Source: Spirogloea muscicola
Taxonomy: Eukaryota > Streptophyta > Zygnematophyceae > Spirogloeales > Spirogloeaceae
Direction: 5' to 3'
Length of the DNA stretch: 18,477 bases
NCBI GenBank assembly: GCA_009602725.1
Contig: WELB01000322.1
Span: 17,598 to 36,074, forward strand
The notes under the pieces are model-generated. The model saw only the letters and a program-made list of their open reading frames with translations. It was not told the origin of the DNA and did no database searches. This document shows, one piece after another, positions 10,501-18,477 of the stretch (positions are counted from its first letter, which is position 1; each line of letters begins with the position of its first letter). Both the position numbers and the translations under genes were made by a program.

Positions 10501-11945
10501 GAGGATTCTGGTCATGCACAAATCCACAAATTGCAGAAAAGCGCCAAAGCCAAAGCTTGCAAAAATTAGGCTCCGCAAGCCTGTGCAGCATGGCAAAACT
10601 CTGTCTCAACATCAGATGTGGTTCACCTCCTACATGCCACAACGCACAGGGCATCTACATGCAGATTGATCTAAGTGAAACTCGGTATGTATCGATGGAA
10701 TGGACACCGGAGCAGGTAGCGCCAGCCAACCTTGGGATGCTCGCCGCGACCTCGGAAGAGTCCTGGAGGCTCAACCCGGAAGTTACCAACCTGGGGGAGA
10801 CGAGACGGCAAATAGCGCGCATGAGCTGCATAGCTTCTTCCTTACGGGCTCTGGCAGCACCATCAACTCACCAACTCAGAAAGGGAAAACGGGTGTTCGC
10901 ACTTGAGAAGAAGCGGGGGAGGGGGGTGGTGGGGATGGGGGGGTTCTGAGAAGGGACCGAGTGAAGTGGGTTGACAACTCCCTAGATGCTGTGGACTAGG
11001 AGTTGGCCAGCAGACGAGGTGTGTTGTAGGATCAACCTTCTCCTTGACGCCGTCCACGACAGCGTACATGTACTTCTCCTCCATCTTCAGCTTCTCCTCC
11101 TTGACGCGCTTCTTTTCCTGCAGCAAGCGGCAGTCCGAAACTCGAGTCAGCTGCCTATTTGCCCTCGGAGGTTCCCATTGAACTTGCACGCTGTCACTTG
11201 CTCAGAATTTCACAGCTGCCTCCGTCTGTATGGCGGCACATCCGTCACATGCCCACCTTTCCCCTCATCCATCGGCTTCCAGCTCCGAGCACTACTACCG
11301 CATGCCACACACATGACCTGGCCACCAGCCTGCCAGACTAAGGATTGCCGCGAGTGCCTGGCGCACACATGAAGCGCCTGCTCACCTCAGACGTCATCTC
11401 CTTCTTCTTCTCCTTCTCCCGCAGATGCCACTGCCAAATCGGCTCAAAGTCGCAGAGGTCCAGGCGCTGGATGACGTGCTTGTGGCCCAGGATTTTGCGC
11501 CAGTCGTGCCAGAAGTTCTTGATGAACGCCGGCTTGGTGGCGTAGTCTGTCTCCTTCATGATGGCGAACATGGTGGCCACCTGGTGCACGCGCAGCAGCA
11601 GCCACTTGGTGAGCAAGGCTCGTCGCCATGCCTGGCGCAGAGCTCAGTGCAGCGGCTCGTTAGAAGCCGACAAGCACGCCGCCATGTAGCACGGCGCACC
11701 TCCTCCTGGCTGGAGGCGAGGTCCACAGGCTTCTTGTCGTAGAGCATCTTGACGCCGTGCGGCTTGTAGGGCGGCGGGAAGATGACGCCGTTGTGCTCCA
11801 GCGTCGTCCACTTCTGCGTGCCGCCGGACTGGACGGCCTGCTGTGCTAGCGCGACACGCTGCGCCAGCGGCAGGTCGTCATCGTCGACGCCGTCGTCTCG
11901 CGCGCTTCGCGGCCGCTTCTTCGGCTTCTCCGCCGCCTTCTTCAT
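7552..11945 (-). CDS. TOP1: DNA topoisomerase I (type IB), 14 exons, complete
   Basis: Exons: 11700-11945, 11386-11580, 11037-11117, 10731-10790, 10376-10470, 10050-10206, 9779-9904, 9469-9549, 9175-9265, 8824-8957, 8474-8629, 8229-8332, 7843-8011, 7552-7620. All junctions are GT-AG and in phase, giving 587 residues. Known: the nuclear enzyme relaxes supercoils through a 3'-phosphotyrosine. Core start: [20 protein letters not shown]. Catalytic set, aligned by family motifs: R315 (LALRAGNEK), K353 ([11 protein letters not shown]), R411 ([11 protein letters not shown]), H451 (CNHQR), Y546 (SKINYLDP). A Lys-rich linker lies between H451 and Y546, and the C-terminus is [12 protein letters not shown]. 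The N-terminus before the core is only ~45 residues, basic ([13 protein letters not shown]) then acidic, versus a few hundred in plants and animals. The same frame is open upstream to an ATG at 12341, but that extension is Arg/Cys-rich and not TOP1-like. Confidence 0.96.
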
Positions 11946-12900
11946 CCCCGCACGCCGGCGGCGGCGGCGGCAACGGCGGCGGCGGCGGCGGCAGCAATGC
12001 GCGGCGGATGTGCGGCGGCAGCGGCGGAGAGGGAGAGGAGCTGAGCCGTCGGCACTGCCGGCGCCGCCGGACGGCGGGCGTCGCGGCGGGGCCTGGCCCG
12101 GCGAGGGGCGCGGGCTGCAGGGCCTGAGCTCCGGGAATGCGCGGCCATGGAGGGCAGGCGCCTCGGCGACTGCTGCGCTCACCTGGTGGCGTCGCCGCAG
12201 ATGGCGTCCCCCTACAATACTGGCAGGCCGAAGACATGCCGCGCGCCAGATACGCGTCCTCACAGATTCTTGATGGACATAAGAAGCCAGAGTAATCCGA
12301 CCATCCGCAGAGCTGCTGCGGCGGCAGCGGGACGACGCCAACGGCGTGCCTGGCGCCGGCGACGCGCCCTCCCGTCAACGGGGCCCCCGCCAGCCTTGTG
12401 TCGGGCGGAGCGTCCTCTACTGGCATCGTCGTCCGTGGGCCGCCCTGTCCGACCGGCGGCGCCAATGGGGCTGCTCCGCCGGCGCGGCGGGCACCGCGCC
12501 CGCCAACCGGAGCTGCGCGCGCAGGTGGCAGGCGCCCCGGCTTGCAGAGGAGCGCCAGACGGTTGGAGGAAGAAATCAGCACCTCCATTTACCTGAGAAA
12601 CTCAGTCAGTCAGTTTGGCATTACAACCAACCCCCCGCCGGAACGCCGCCCCGGAAGGCACGCCGCGAGCCGCGCCGCGATCGCCGGGCCGCCTCGACGC
12701 CGCGAGGCCGCCAGGACCAGCCGGCTTGCGGCACCTCCGCGTGGATCCTGGCCGCAAGCTCGGCGGCTGCGCGGCGGAGCTCGCAGATCCTGCGTGGGAC
12801 CTCGATCACCCCGCGGCAAGGAGGAGGGCGCTGCCGTGGAGCTACCTCCCCACCGTCGGCAGCATGCGCGCATGAGAGGAGGCAGGCACTGCGGCGCACC
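11946..12900. promoter_or_regulatory. Divergent promoter region between TOP1 and the ER J-protein
   Basis: 955 GC-rich bases separate the two start codons. On the minus strand a good donor (CACCAG then GTGAGC, boundary at 12182/12183) suggests a 5' untranslated exon for TOP1 upstream of about 12183. A GGC block lies at 11956-11992, just before the TOP1 ATG. Long open frames on both strands (for example 12346-12900 plus, 11878-12588 minus) are Arg/Ala/Pro-rich composition artefacts. No TATA box is evident. Confidence 0.55.
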
Positions 12901-15734
12901 ATGTGGATCGTGCGGCCATTCGCGCTCTGCTTATGCCTCGCAGCCCTTCTCACACTGGTTGAAGTGACATTCGCAGGGTGAGGAAAGAGTCACTCAGACC
13001 GCTAGTGATTTTGCACGTTCCGCAATGTAGAAGGAGTCAGCTCTCTAGACAGGTCCTGCAACTATCTGATCGTTTCTGCATCCACGTAAATTTAATCCCG
13101 TAGCTGCATATCCCTGTACCTTGGCAATTGAGGCTTACTGGGGTTCTCATGTTGCAAGTAATAAATTTTCATCAACGTCTTTGACCCCGCCTCTGGAAGC
13201 TGAGTGTCTGGAAGAAAATTACCCTAGTACACGTATCTGACTCCTCTTAGCTGGAGAGAGTAGCACAGACAGCACTTCATCTGCTAAATTTGGTGTAGTG
13301 TGGAGAGACACAGGCTGATAGTCGACAATGGTCTCCTGTGTCCTTGGCAGGAAGAGCTACTATGATGTCCTGCAAGTATCCAAGTCCGCTGGAGAGGAGC
13401 AGATAAAGAGAGCATACAGGAAGCTGGCATTGAAGTATCACCCGGACAAAAACCCTGATGATGCAGAAGCAAGCAAACGGTTTACTGAGATCAGCAATGG
13501 TAGGTGGCAGGCATTCAATCTGTAAAGCTCTCGAGTGAAACGTGAATGGCGTCTTACTATGACTTGGGCTTGCTGTCACAGAACTGTCAGAGAGAGGCTG
13601 AGTCAGCCTTCTCACACCATGAGTTGCCTCCATCCTTTACTTGAAGGCAGGGTTGACTTCGTGTGACAATGTTTTTCTGTGCTGCTTGCTCTTTCCAGCC
13701 TATGAGATCCTCTCTGACAAGGAAAAGCGGCAGATCTATGACCAATACGGGGAGGAGGGACTGAAGCAGCATGCTCAGCAAGGAGGCGGAGGAGGGGGCG
13801 GAGGCTTTGCACAGGACATATTTTCCCAGTGAGTCCATTCTTCAGCTGTATTTGTGCTCCAAACCGTGTATGCGACTATGTTCCAGGCACAACAAGAGTT
13901 GTCTGTTGGAATGCCATTTGATCCTGTAGCATGCCTTGGAGGGCTCACAAACGAAGGGCTTCGGAGCACCTCAGACCATATTTGTGGCTTTTGGCATCAG
14001 GTTCTTTGGGGGGGGTATGAATTTCGGCTTTGGTGGTCAACGAGAAGAGGAGGAAGAGAAGGTACCAAAAGGCGATGAGGTCGTTGTTGAGCTGGAGGCT
14101 ACGCTGGAGGACCTTTACGGGGGCGCTACCTTCAGGGTATGAGATTACTCTCCTTTTCTGCTCCACAATGTGATCATTTACATGTATTATGTAGGCTCTC
14201 TTCATGTCTGTAGCTCGTCAGGTGAAGATGCACAGGCGAGTCATTGCGGTAGTATTGAGAACACCATCTGAGCGGCAGAAAGTGCTTGGTCAGATGTGGC
14301 GAGACAAGAACGTGTTCAAGCCAGCCCCTGGGAAGAGGAAGTGTAACTGCAAAAACAAAATGGTCACCAAGCAGATTGGACCAGGCATGTTCCAGCAATT
14401 TGCTCAGCAGGTACAGAAGTCTCCACCTTCACCACCTTAATCACAGCATGTCTCCACCTTCACCACCTTAATCACAGCAGTAACCGAGGGTCACAACATC
14501 TGCAAGACTGGCTGAACTTCCTCTATCAGCACCGTGGCAAATTCATTGCAACTTAGAACTGCTTGATTAATAATGTCATTGGTCATGCTGGACTTCAGGT
14601 TTGTGAGGACTGCCCCAACATCAAGCTAGTAAGGGAGCAAGGCCCGGTCCAAGTTGACATTGAGAAGGGCATGACTGATGGCCAGGTAAAAAGGAATGGC
14701 CACTTGCTGGACGTGCACATTGCACTCCAACTTTGACAGCCTGCTTCTGATGGTACACAGACCAGTCCGTGTATTAATGTGTATCAAAGTGGAAGTATTA
14801 CAAAGAGTCTGATACATGGGGCTTGCAGCAGTTTCACATGGTCTTGGTCCACACTGCACATACTGATCAGCAGGTCTTGGTCAATGTCCTACTTTTATAG
14901 GAGATAGTCTTCTATGACGAGGGAGAACCCATTGCTGATGGTGATCCAGGGGACCTGAAGGTGAGCACTCATTTACGACCACTACTGCATTAAGGAGTGT
15001 GTGAGTGAAGCACGAAGAGAACAGCAATGCGCCCTGGCTCCTGTAAGATTTGAAGTAACATAAGGAACTAAAAGTCATCTTGCTATTTCACATTAGCATA
15101 TCTGAATGAGGGCTTACTCCAGTGTTCCATCCAATTTCTGTGCAGCTCACCTGCTCATATATCACCGTGTCTGCTTGTGCAGTTTGTGATCAGGACACGG
15201 CCACACAGGGCGTTCCACCGAGACGGAGACAACTTAGCCATGCGACACTCCATTACTTTGGTGAGTGTCTGCAATGAATTTGCTGCAATTGAATGTAAGT
15301 GCAAGCAATCACATAAGTGCACATGCGACATTGCTTAAGGGCCATCTTAGTCTGGCCATGTGCTATTCGGCTTCCCGTCAAGAGGCAAGTGGATTTTCTC
15401 CAGGTGGATGCGCTTGTTGGCTTTGAGCACGAGATGGAGCACTTGGATGGCCACAAAGTCAAAATTGGCAACAAGGTATGAATAGGATCCCATTCAGCTA
15501 TCTAAGCTCTTCTCCTTTTACTACTTCAGCCGCATCTCCTGCAGCTAGCTGAATATAGAGTTGCTGTGGCATCACAGGGCGTCACAAAACCAGGCGAAGT
15601 GAGGAAGATTGCCAAGGAGGGCATGCCTAAGTACGAGTCCAACAAGAAGGGGGACCTCTGTCACATTCGACATAGACTTCCCAGACTCCCTCACAGACGC
15701 TCAGAGGGATGTCATCCGACAAACATTTTGGTGA
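12901..15734 (+). CDS. ERDJ3B: ER-lumenal DnaJ protein ERdj3B type, 10 exons, apparent frameshift in last exon
   Basis: Exons: 12901-12977, 13351-13499, 13699-13828, 14001-14136, 14294-14410, 14599-14685, 14901-14960, 15183-15260, 15404-15475, 15578-15734; all introns GT-AG and in phase. Known: ERdj3B is a BiP co-chaperone in the ER, working with SDF2 in receptor quality control. Seen: signal peptide, residues 1-26 ([20 protein letters not shown]); J-domain from 27 with HPD at 56-58; Gly-rich linker 104-111; acidic stretch REEEEEK; client-binding region with C181/C183 and C205/C208; then [35 protein letters not shown] and [10 protein letters not shown]. No HDEL-type tail, as in plant ERdj3B. 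In the last exon the family frame breaks after KKGDL at 15658: the expected [17 protein letters not shown] sequence continues one base out of frame from 15660 to TGA at 15732-15734. Unshifted, the frame ends at 15757 with an unrelated tail. Confidence 0.93.
14419..14479 (+). repeat. Perfect 30-base tandem duplication, 31-bp period, in intron 5 of the J-protein gene
   Basis: The unit beginning GTCTCCACCTTCACCACCTT occurs at 14419-14448 and again at 14450-14479 with one base between. The copies are identical, so the duplication is recent. It starts eight bases after the exon 5 donor and is pyrimidine-rich. It has no obvious coding role. Confidence 0.9.
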
Positions 15735-16285
15735 CTTGCACAAACAATGTGCACTAGTCTCCCTCTTATGGGTCATGGGCTGACCTGCCGGGGCTACTGT
15801 CCTCAGATCATTCTTTATTGCACAGCCTCCAGCCTGGTGCAGCAATTGCTAAAGGGTTGCGTGCCAAAGCAGTCTTCTATCATGCTCAACATGACTGGCC
15901 AGGTAAAAGTGGGGCGAGTGGTCAGGGCAAGGACCTTGCGATATGGTTCTCTTGCTTCGCCTGCAATGCAGAGAAGCTAATGTGAAGAATGTGAAGAATC
16001 TAAAGCACGACATGAGGAGGAGACTCCTTGTAATGCCCTCAACCAACGACAGTCGGCTGTGGCATGCACTGACTGGACAGCCGAGCTATGTACATTGACC
16101 ATGGTGCGCATCCACAGGACTGCTTGTGCAGGTCTTTGCGCAAGCAAAGAGGTTCTCTGCAGGCACACAAAAGAGTACAGTCTTGTATGAGTATGATGGC
16201 AGAAGCCCTCCATCCCATGCGGCACAGCCGCCTCAATGCACTGATGAAGCGGATGATGAACGCACCCCACCTGGATGAGAGCAAG
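15735..16285. other. Convergent 3' region between the ER J-protein and the SPRING homologue
   Basis: No gene is seen; both 3' untranslated regions must lie here. A plus-strand TGTAA at 16029-16033 is a possible polyadenylation word 295 bases past the J-protein stop. Open frames in this stretch (for example 15747-15980 plus, 15977-16270 minus) lack recognisable motifs. Confidence 0.5.
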
Positions 16286-18297
16286 CTAGCTCTCAGCCAC
16301 GATGCAGGGGCAGAGGCGGCGCGTGTTTGGGTGGAACCCCTGGCAGGAGAGGTAGGCCTCCTTGGAGTTCAGCATGCAGGCGCCGGGGAACTGGTGCCGC
16401 GGCGCACCAGCCACCACCTCCGCTGGCTGATCATTGCCGAGGCTCTGGATGCAGCTGCCCCTGCGTTGCGCCAGACCGTGCCAAGGTCCCATTCAGGCAT
16501 GGCGCATGTTGCAGCTTGTAGGTCAACAACAGGCAGCAAGAGCACCACCAAGCTGGCGCCAGAGCTCCTCTCAACTGAACCCGCCAACACATGCGACAAC
16601 CACGACCACTACAGATGGCAAGCTCCAAGCTCCTCATGCCAGCGCCTGCTCTCCGTAGTAGAGAGGCCGGTTGTCAGACACCTGCAATCAAAGTGCTTCT
16701 GCATCACGGAGCACTTGTTGAGCCCGGCCAGCCGCGTGAGGCCACACTGCCGGCCCACCGTCAGGCACGCCAGGTCGCAAGACTGCCCCTGTCAAGCCCA
16801 CACAGCCGATCTCCTTCTAAGTGTGTGTTCAGGTAGGGGTTGTCTTAATTGCACATCACCAAGCTTATCATGCAATTATTTGGGAGGACGACATGCATCT
16901 GGTGAATATATTTGAATTATGATCTCTGTGACCCGTACAGAGGGTTGACAAACCTGGGATGCAACTACCACAGATACATCCACTAGCTCGTCCTCATTGG
17001 CCGCTGCATCATCAGCCTTGATCTCCAGAGGTCGAAAGCAGTGGTGGTCAGGCCGCGCATAGGCATTCTCGTGGACCACACTCTGCACGAACATGGCGCA
17101 GCCATCTCTTGGCAGAGTAAGGGTCCCACTGAGCATGTGCATCCAAAAGCACCGCCTATGCCACCAAGAGGGACGCTTGCACCTGGCAATGCAGGATTCA
17201 CGCAGGGCAGTAATTACTGTAGCGGTAGTACTGTACCAGTAGACTTGCCCTGCCGCACCAGCGAGTTGTGCCGGCACTGCCCGCGGCAGTACTCGAAAAC
17301 GCTCTGGTACGTCCCTGCAGACGGCTGCTACTCAAGGAGCGAGTCAATCTTGTGACGTGGCCACAAGACAGGCACTCTAAAAGAACACGTTTGTGCAGAG
17401 TGACCCTCTCCTGGTCGGCACTCACAAACACCTTCTATCTACAAGCCCAACTGTGGTAGTGCGCTTGATGGGCTTGGTTGTTGTGTGCTGGCAAGTATTG
17501 CCGTAATATACTGGTGGCAGAGTGGATGACTGAGCAGGCCGGGTCCTCGGCGATCAATCAACATGTGCCCTAGTTGACCAGTAGTGTGACAAGACAAGCG
17601 ACTGCCTCAAGCGCAGCTCGTCTGGTGGGGCGCAGCGCACCTGCTTCGCACGCATGGCCTTGAGTGCGAAATCCGGCGCTGTGTGAGCAGGGTCGAGGCA
17701 GCACGCCACGCACGTCTCGTACACGAGGCAGCAGCCCAGCGTGGCGTTGCACCCGCAGCAACCGAACCTGCGCCGCCAGCCTCACACCGGGGACCGATTC
17801 AGGGCTCCTTCGTGGCACTTTGCGGGCACTCTGCCTTTGTACACAGCAGCAGGCGGTGCTGCAGGCGCTGCCTCAACGACAGAGGCCGCTGAAGACCGCA
17901 AACCCCTTTGCAAGTCGCCTTTAGATCTCCAAGATTCTCTATCTCTTCAAAGCCCACTAATCAGATCCTCATTATTGTCGATGTATAACTCTAGATCCGT
18001 GCGCAGAAGCAACAAGACATGGGCACCGACAGGGAGCAGCTCACAGGACGAGCTGCTTAACAACGCTATCGAAAGGTGCGGCTGTGAACAATTGCTGATG
18101 CTTTTGTGCGGCGCAAAATTCGACCCTGCGCCGTGTGCGCACCTCGGGCCGGCGGCGGGGCAGCAGCCCGTGGCGGCGTCCGCGTCCTCGCGGCGGCAGA
18201 CATAGCCCCGGTCGTCGGCGAGTGCGTGCCGCCCTTGCAGCGTGTTGGCGCACGCGCCGCCACCGCCGCCGCCGCCGCCTCCGAGATGCAGGAGTGA
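16286..18297 (-). CDS. SPRING1: SPRING/C12orf49 (DUF2054) homologue with plant-type Cys-rich C-terminal domain; 5' end unresolved
   Basis: Exons: 18143-18297, 17641-17767, 17389-17410 (22-bp microexon, tentative), 17259-17314, 16954-17082, 16682-16782, 16286-16460; phases agree throughout, giving at least 254 residues. Known: animal SPRING is a Golgi glycoprotein needed for site-1 protease activity and SREBP signalling; plants have a longer form of unknown role. SPRING core seen in order: ANTLQGRHALADDRGYVCR, TGCCPAAGPRFGCCGCN, LGCCLVYETCVACCLDP, TYQSVFEYCRGQCRHNSL, SVVHENAYARPDHHCF. Plant-type extension: SCDLACLTVGRQCG, LAGLNKCSVMQKHFDCRGSC, NDQPAEVV, PGACMLNS, then SCQGFHPNTRRLCPC. About 28 Cys suggest a disulfide-rich secreted or lumenal domain. 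No start codon or signal-anchor is visible before the first exon. The frame is open to an ATG at 18456, but that N-terminus is not hydrophobic. The first exon may lie outside the window. Confidence 0.88.
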
Positions 18298-18322
18298 CTG
18301 GCAGAGCGCAGGCAATGGGGTC

Positions 18323-18477
18323 TTATGGCTGGTGGAGCTTGGCGCACCACTCGGTGCGGAGGCGCGGGGGAACGTCGACCATCCACTCCGGGTGCTGCAG
18401 CTGCGCGGCGTACCAGCCCTGCGGCGGCCGCGCCCCCCGCAGCGCCCCCGTGCCATCGCCGCCGCGGTCGTCGCCGC
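18323..18477 (-). CDS. Exon-like open frame running off the right edge, gene unknown
   Basis: On the minus strand one frame is open from the window edge to TAA at 18323-18325. It reads Gly/Ala/Arg-rich sequence, then PPQGWYAAQLQHPEWMVDVP and a short tail (PRLRTEWCAKLHQP). The Trp/His/Glu/Met content is unlike the composition artefacts elsewhere. HPEWMVDVP weakly recalls the cap-binding region of snurportin-1, but that protein would need more downstream exons, which are not present. A GT donor (TG then GTGCGC) sits inside the Glu-Trp codons and could end an exon, but its phase does not fit the next exon of the SPRING homologue. It could be the last exon of a neighbour, an N-terminal exon of the same gene, or non-coding. 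Confidence 0.35.
   Translation of the reverse strand, partial: GDDRGGDGTGALRGARPPQGWYAAQLQHPEWMVDVPPRLRTEWCAKLHQP

Noticed and set aside
11878-12588. A 236-codon minus-strand frame over the TOP1 5' region
   Set aside because: It overlaps TOP1 exon 1 in another frame, has poly-Pro and poly-Arg stretches from CCG repeats, and no domain.
12346-12900. Long plus-strand frame continuous with the J-protein start
   Set aside because: The upstream part is Arg/Ala/Pro-rich composition noise; the ATG at 12901 gives a proper signal peptide and the family length.
15578-15757. Taking the unshifted last frame of the J-protein as the true C-terminus
   Set aside because: The tail after KKGDL is unrelated to the family, while the family sequence continues one base out of frame; a frameshift explains this better.
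16088-16915. A 275-codon plus-strand open frame
   Set aside because: It is antisense to two strongly supported exons of the SPRING homologue and shows no recognisable motif.
1-18477. Bacterial-style features: operons, CRISPR arrays, insertion sequences, phage or defence genes
   Set aside because: All confident genes are spliced eukaryotic genes; no regularly spaced direct repeats, transposase motifs or terminal inverted repeats were found.

Overview
This is a eukaryotic nuclear window from the green lineage. Exons are GC-rich and tightly spaced, every intron I could define is GT-AG, and donors are often GTGAG or GTGCG with CTGCAG-type acceptors. The proteins look most like plant and green-algal family members: a plant-type TIM23, V-ATPase subunit D, an ERdj3B-type J-protein, the plant form of SPRING/C12orf49 with an extra Cys-rich C-terminal domain, and an RFI2-like RING protein. 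A chlorophyte alga is my best guess. This rests partly on TGTAA motifs downstream of some stop codons, which is weak evidence, and I cannot name a genus. Two N characters, one inside a ~40-base G run, show a draft assembly, so single indels must be read with caution.

Layout from left to right: (1) 2-561 (+), the 5'-truncated RING-H2 gene, with less certain exons possibly reaching 2733; (2) 2734-3740, no convincing gene, with a poly-G run at 3660-3700; (3) 3741-5018 (-), TIM23 in two exons around a purine/pyrimidine-skewed intron; (4) 5019-5682, a short divergent promoter region; (5) 5683-6628 (+), V-ATPase subunit D in two exons; (6) 6629-7551, a convergent 3' region with an imperfect direct duplication; (7) 7552-11945 (-), a complete 14-exon DNA topoisomerase IB; (8) 11946-12900, a GC-rich divergent promoter region; (9) 12901-15734 (+), a 10-exon ER-lumenal J-protein with an apparent frameshift near its C-terminus; (10) 15735-16285, a convergent 3' region; (11) 16286-18297 (-), a SPRING/C12orf49 homologue with at least seven exons, its 5' end unresolved; (12) 18323-18477 (-), an exon-like open frame running off the window.

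The genes are housekeeping genes with separate jobs: mitochondrial protein import, vacuolar/endomembrane acidification, DNA supercoil relaxation, ER folding, a Golgi-type Cys-rich factor, and a probable ubiquitin ligase. They alternate in orientation as divergent (TIM23/VHA-D, TOP1/ERdj3B) and convergent (VHA-D/TOP1, ERdj3B/SPRING) pairs. I see no operon, mobile element, CRISPR array, tRNA or rRNA. The most interesting item is the SPRING-type gene: its metazoan relative acts on the site-1 protease/SREBP pathway, but the plant-form protein carries an extra conserved Cys-rich module whose role I cannot assign.
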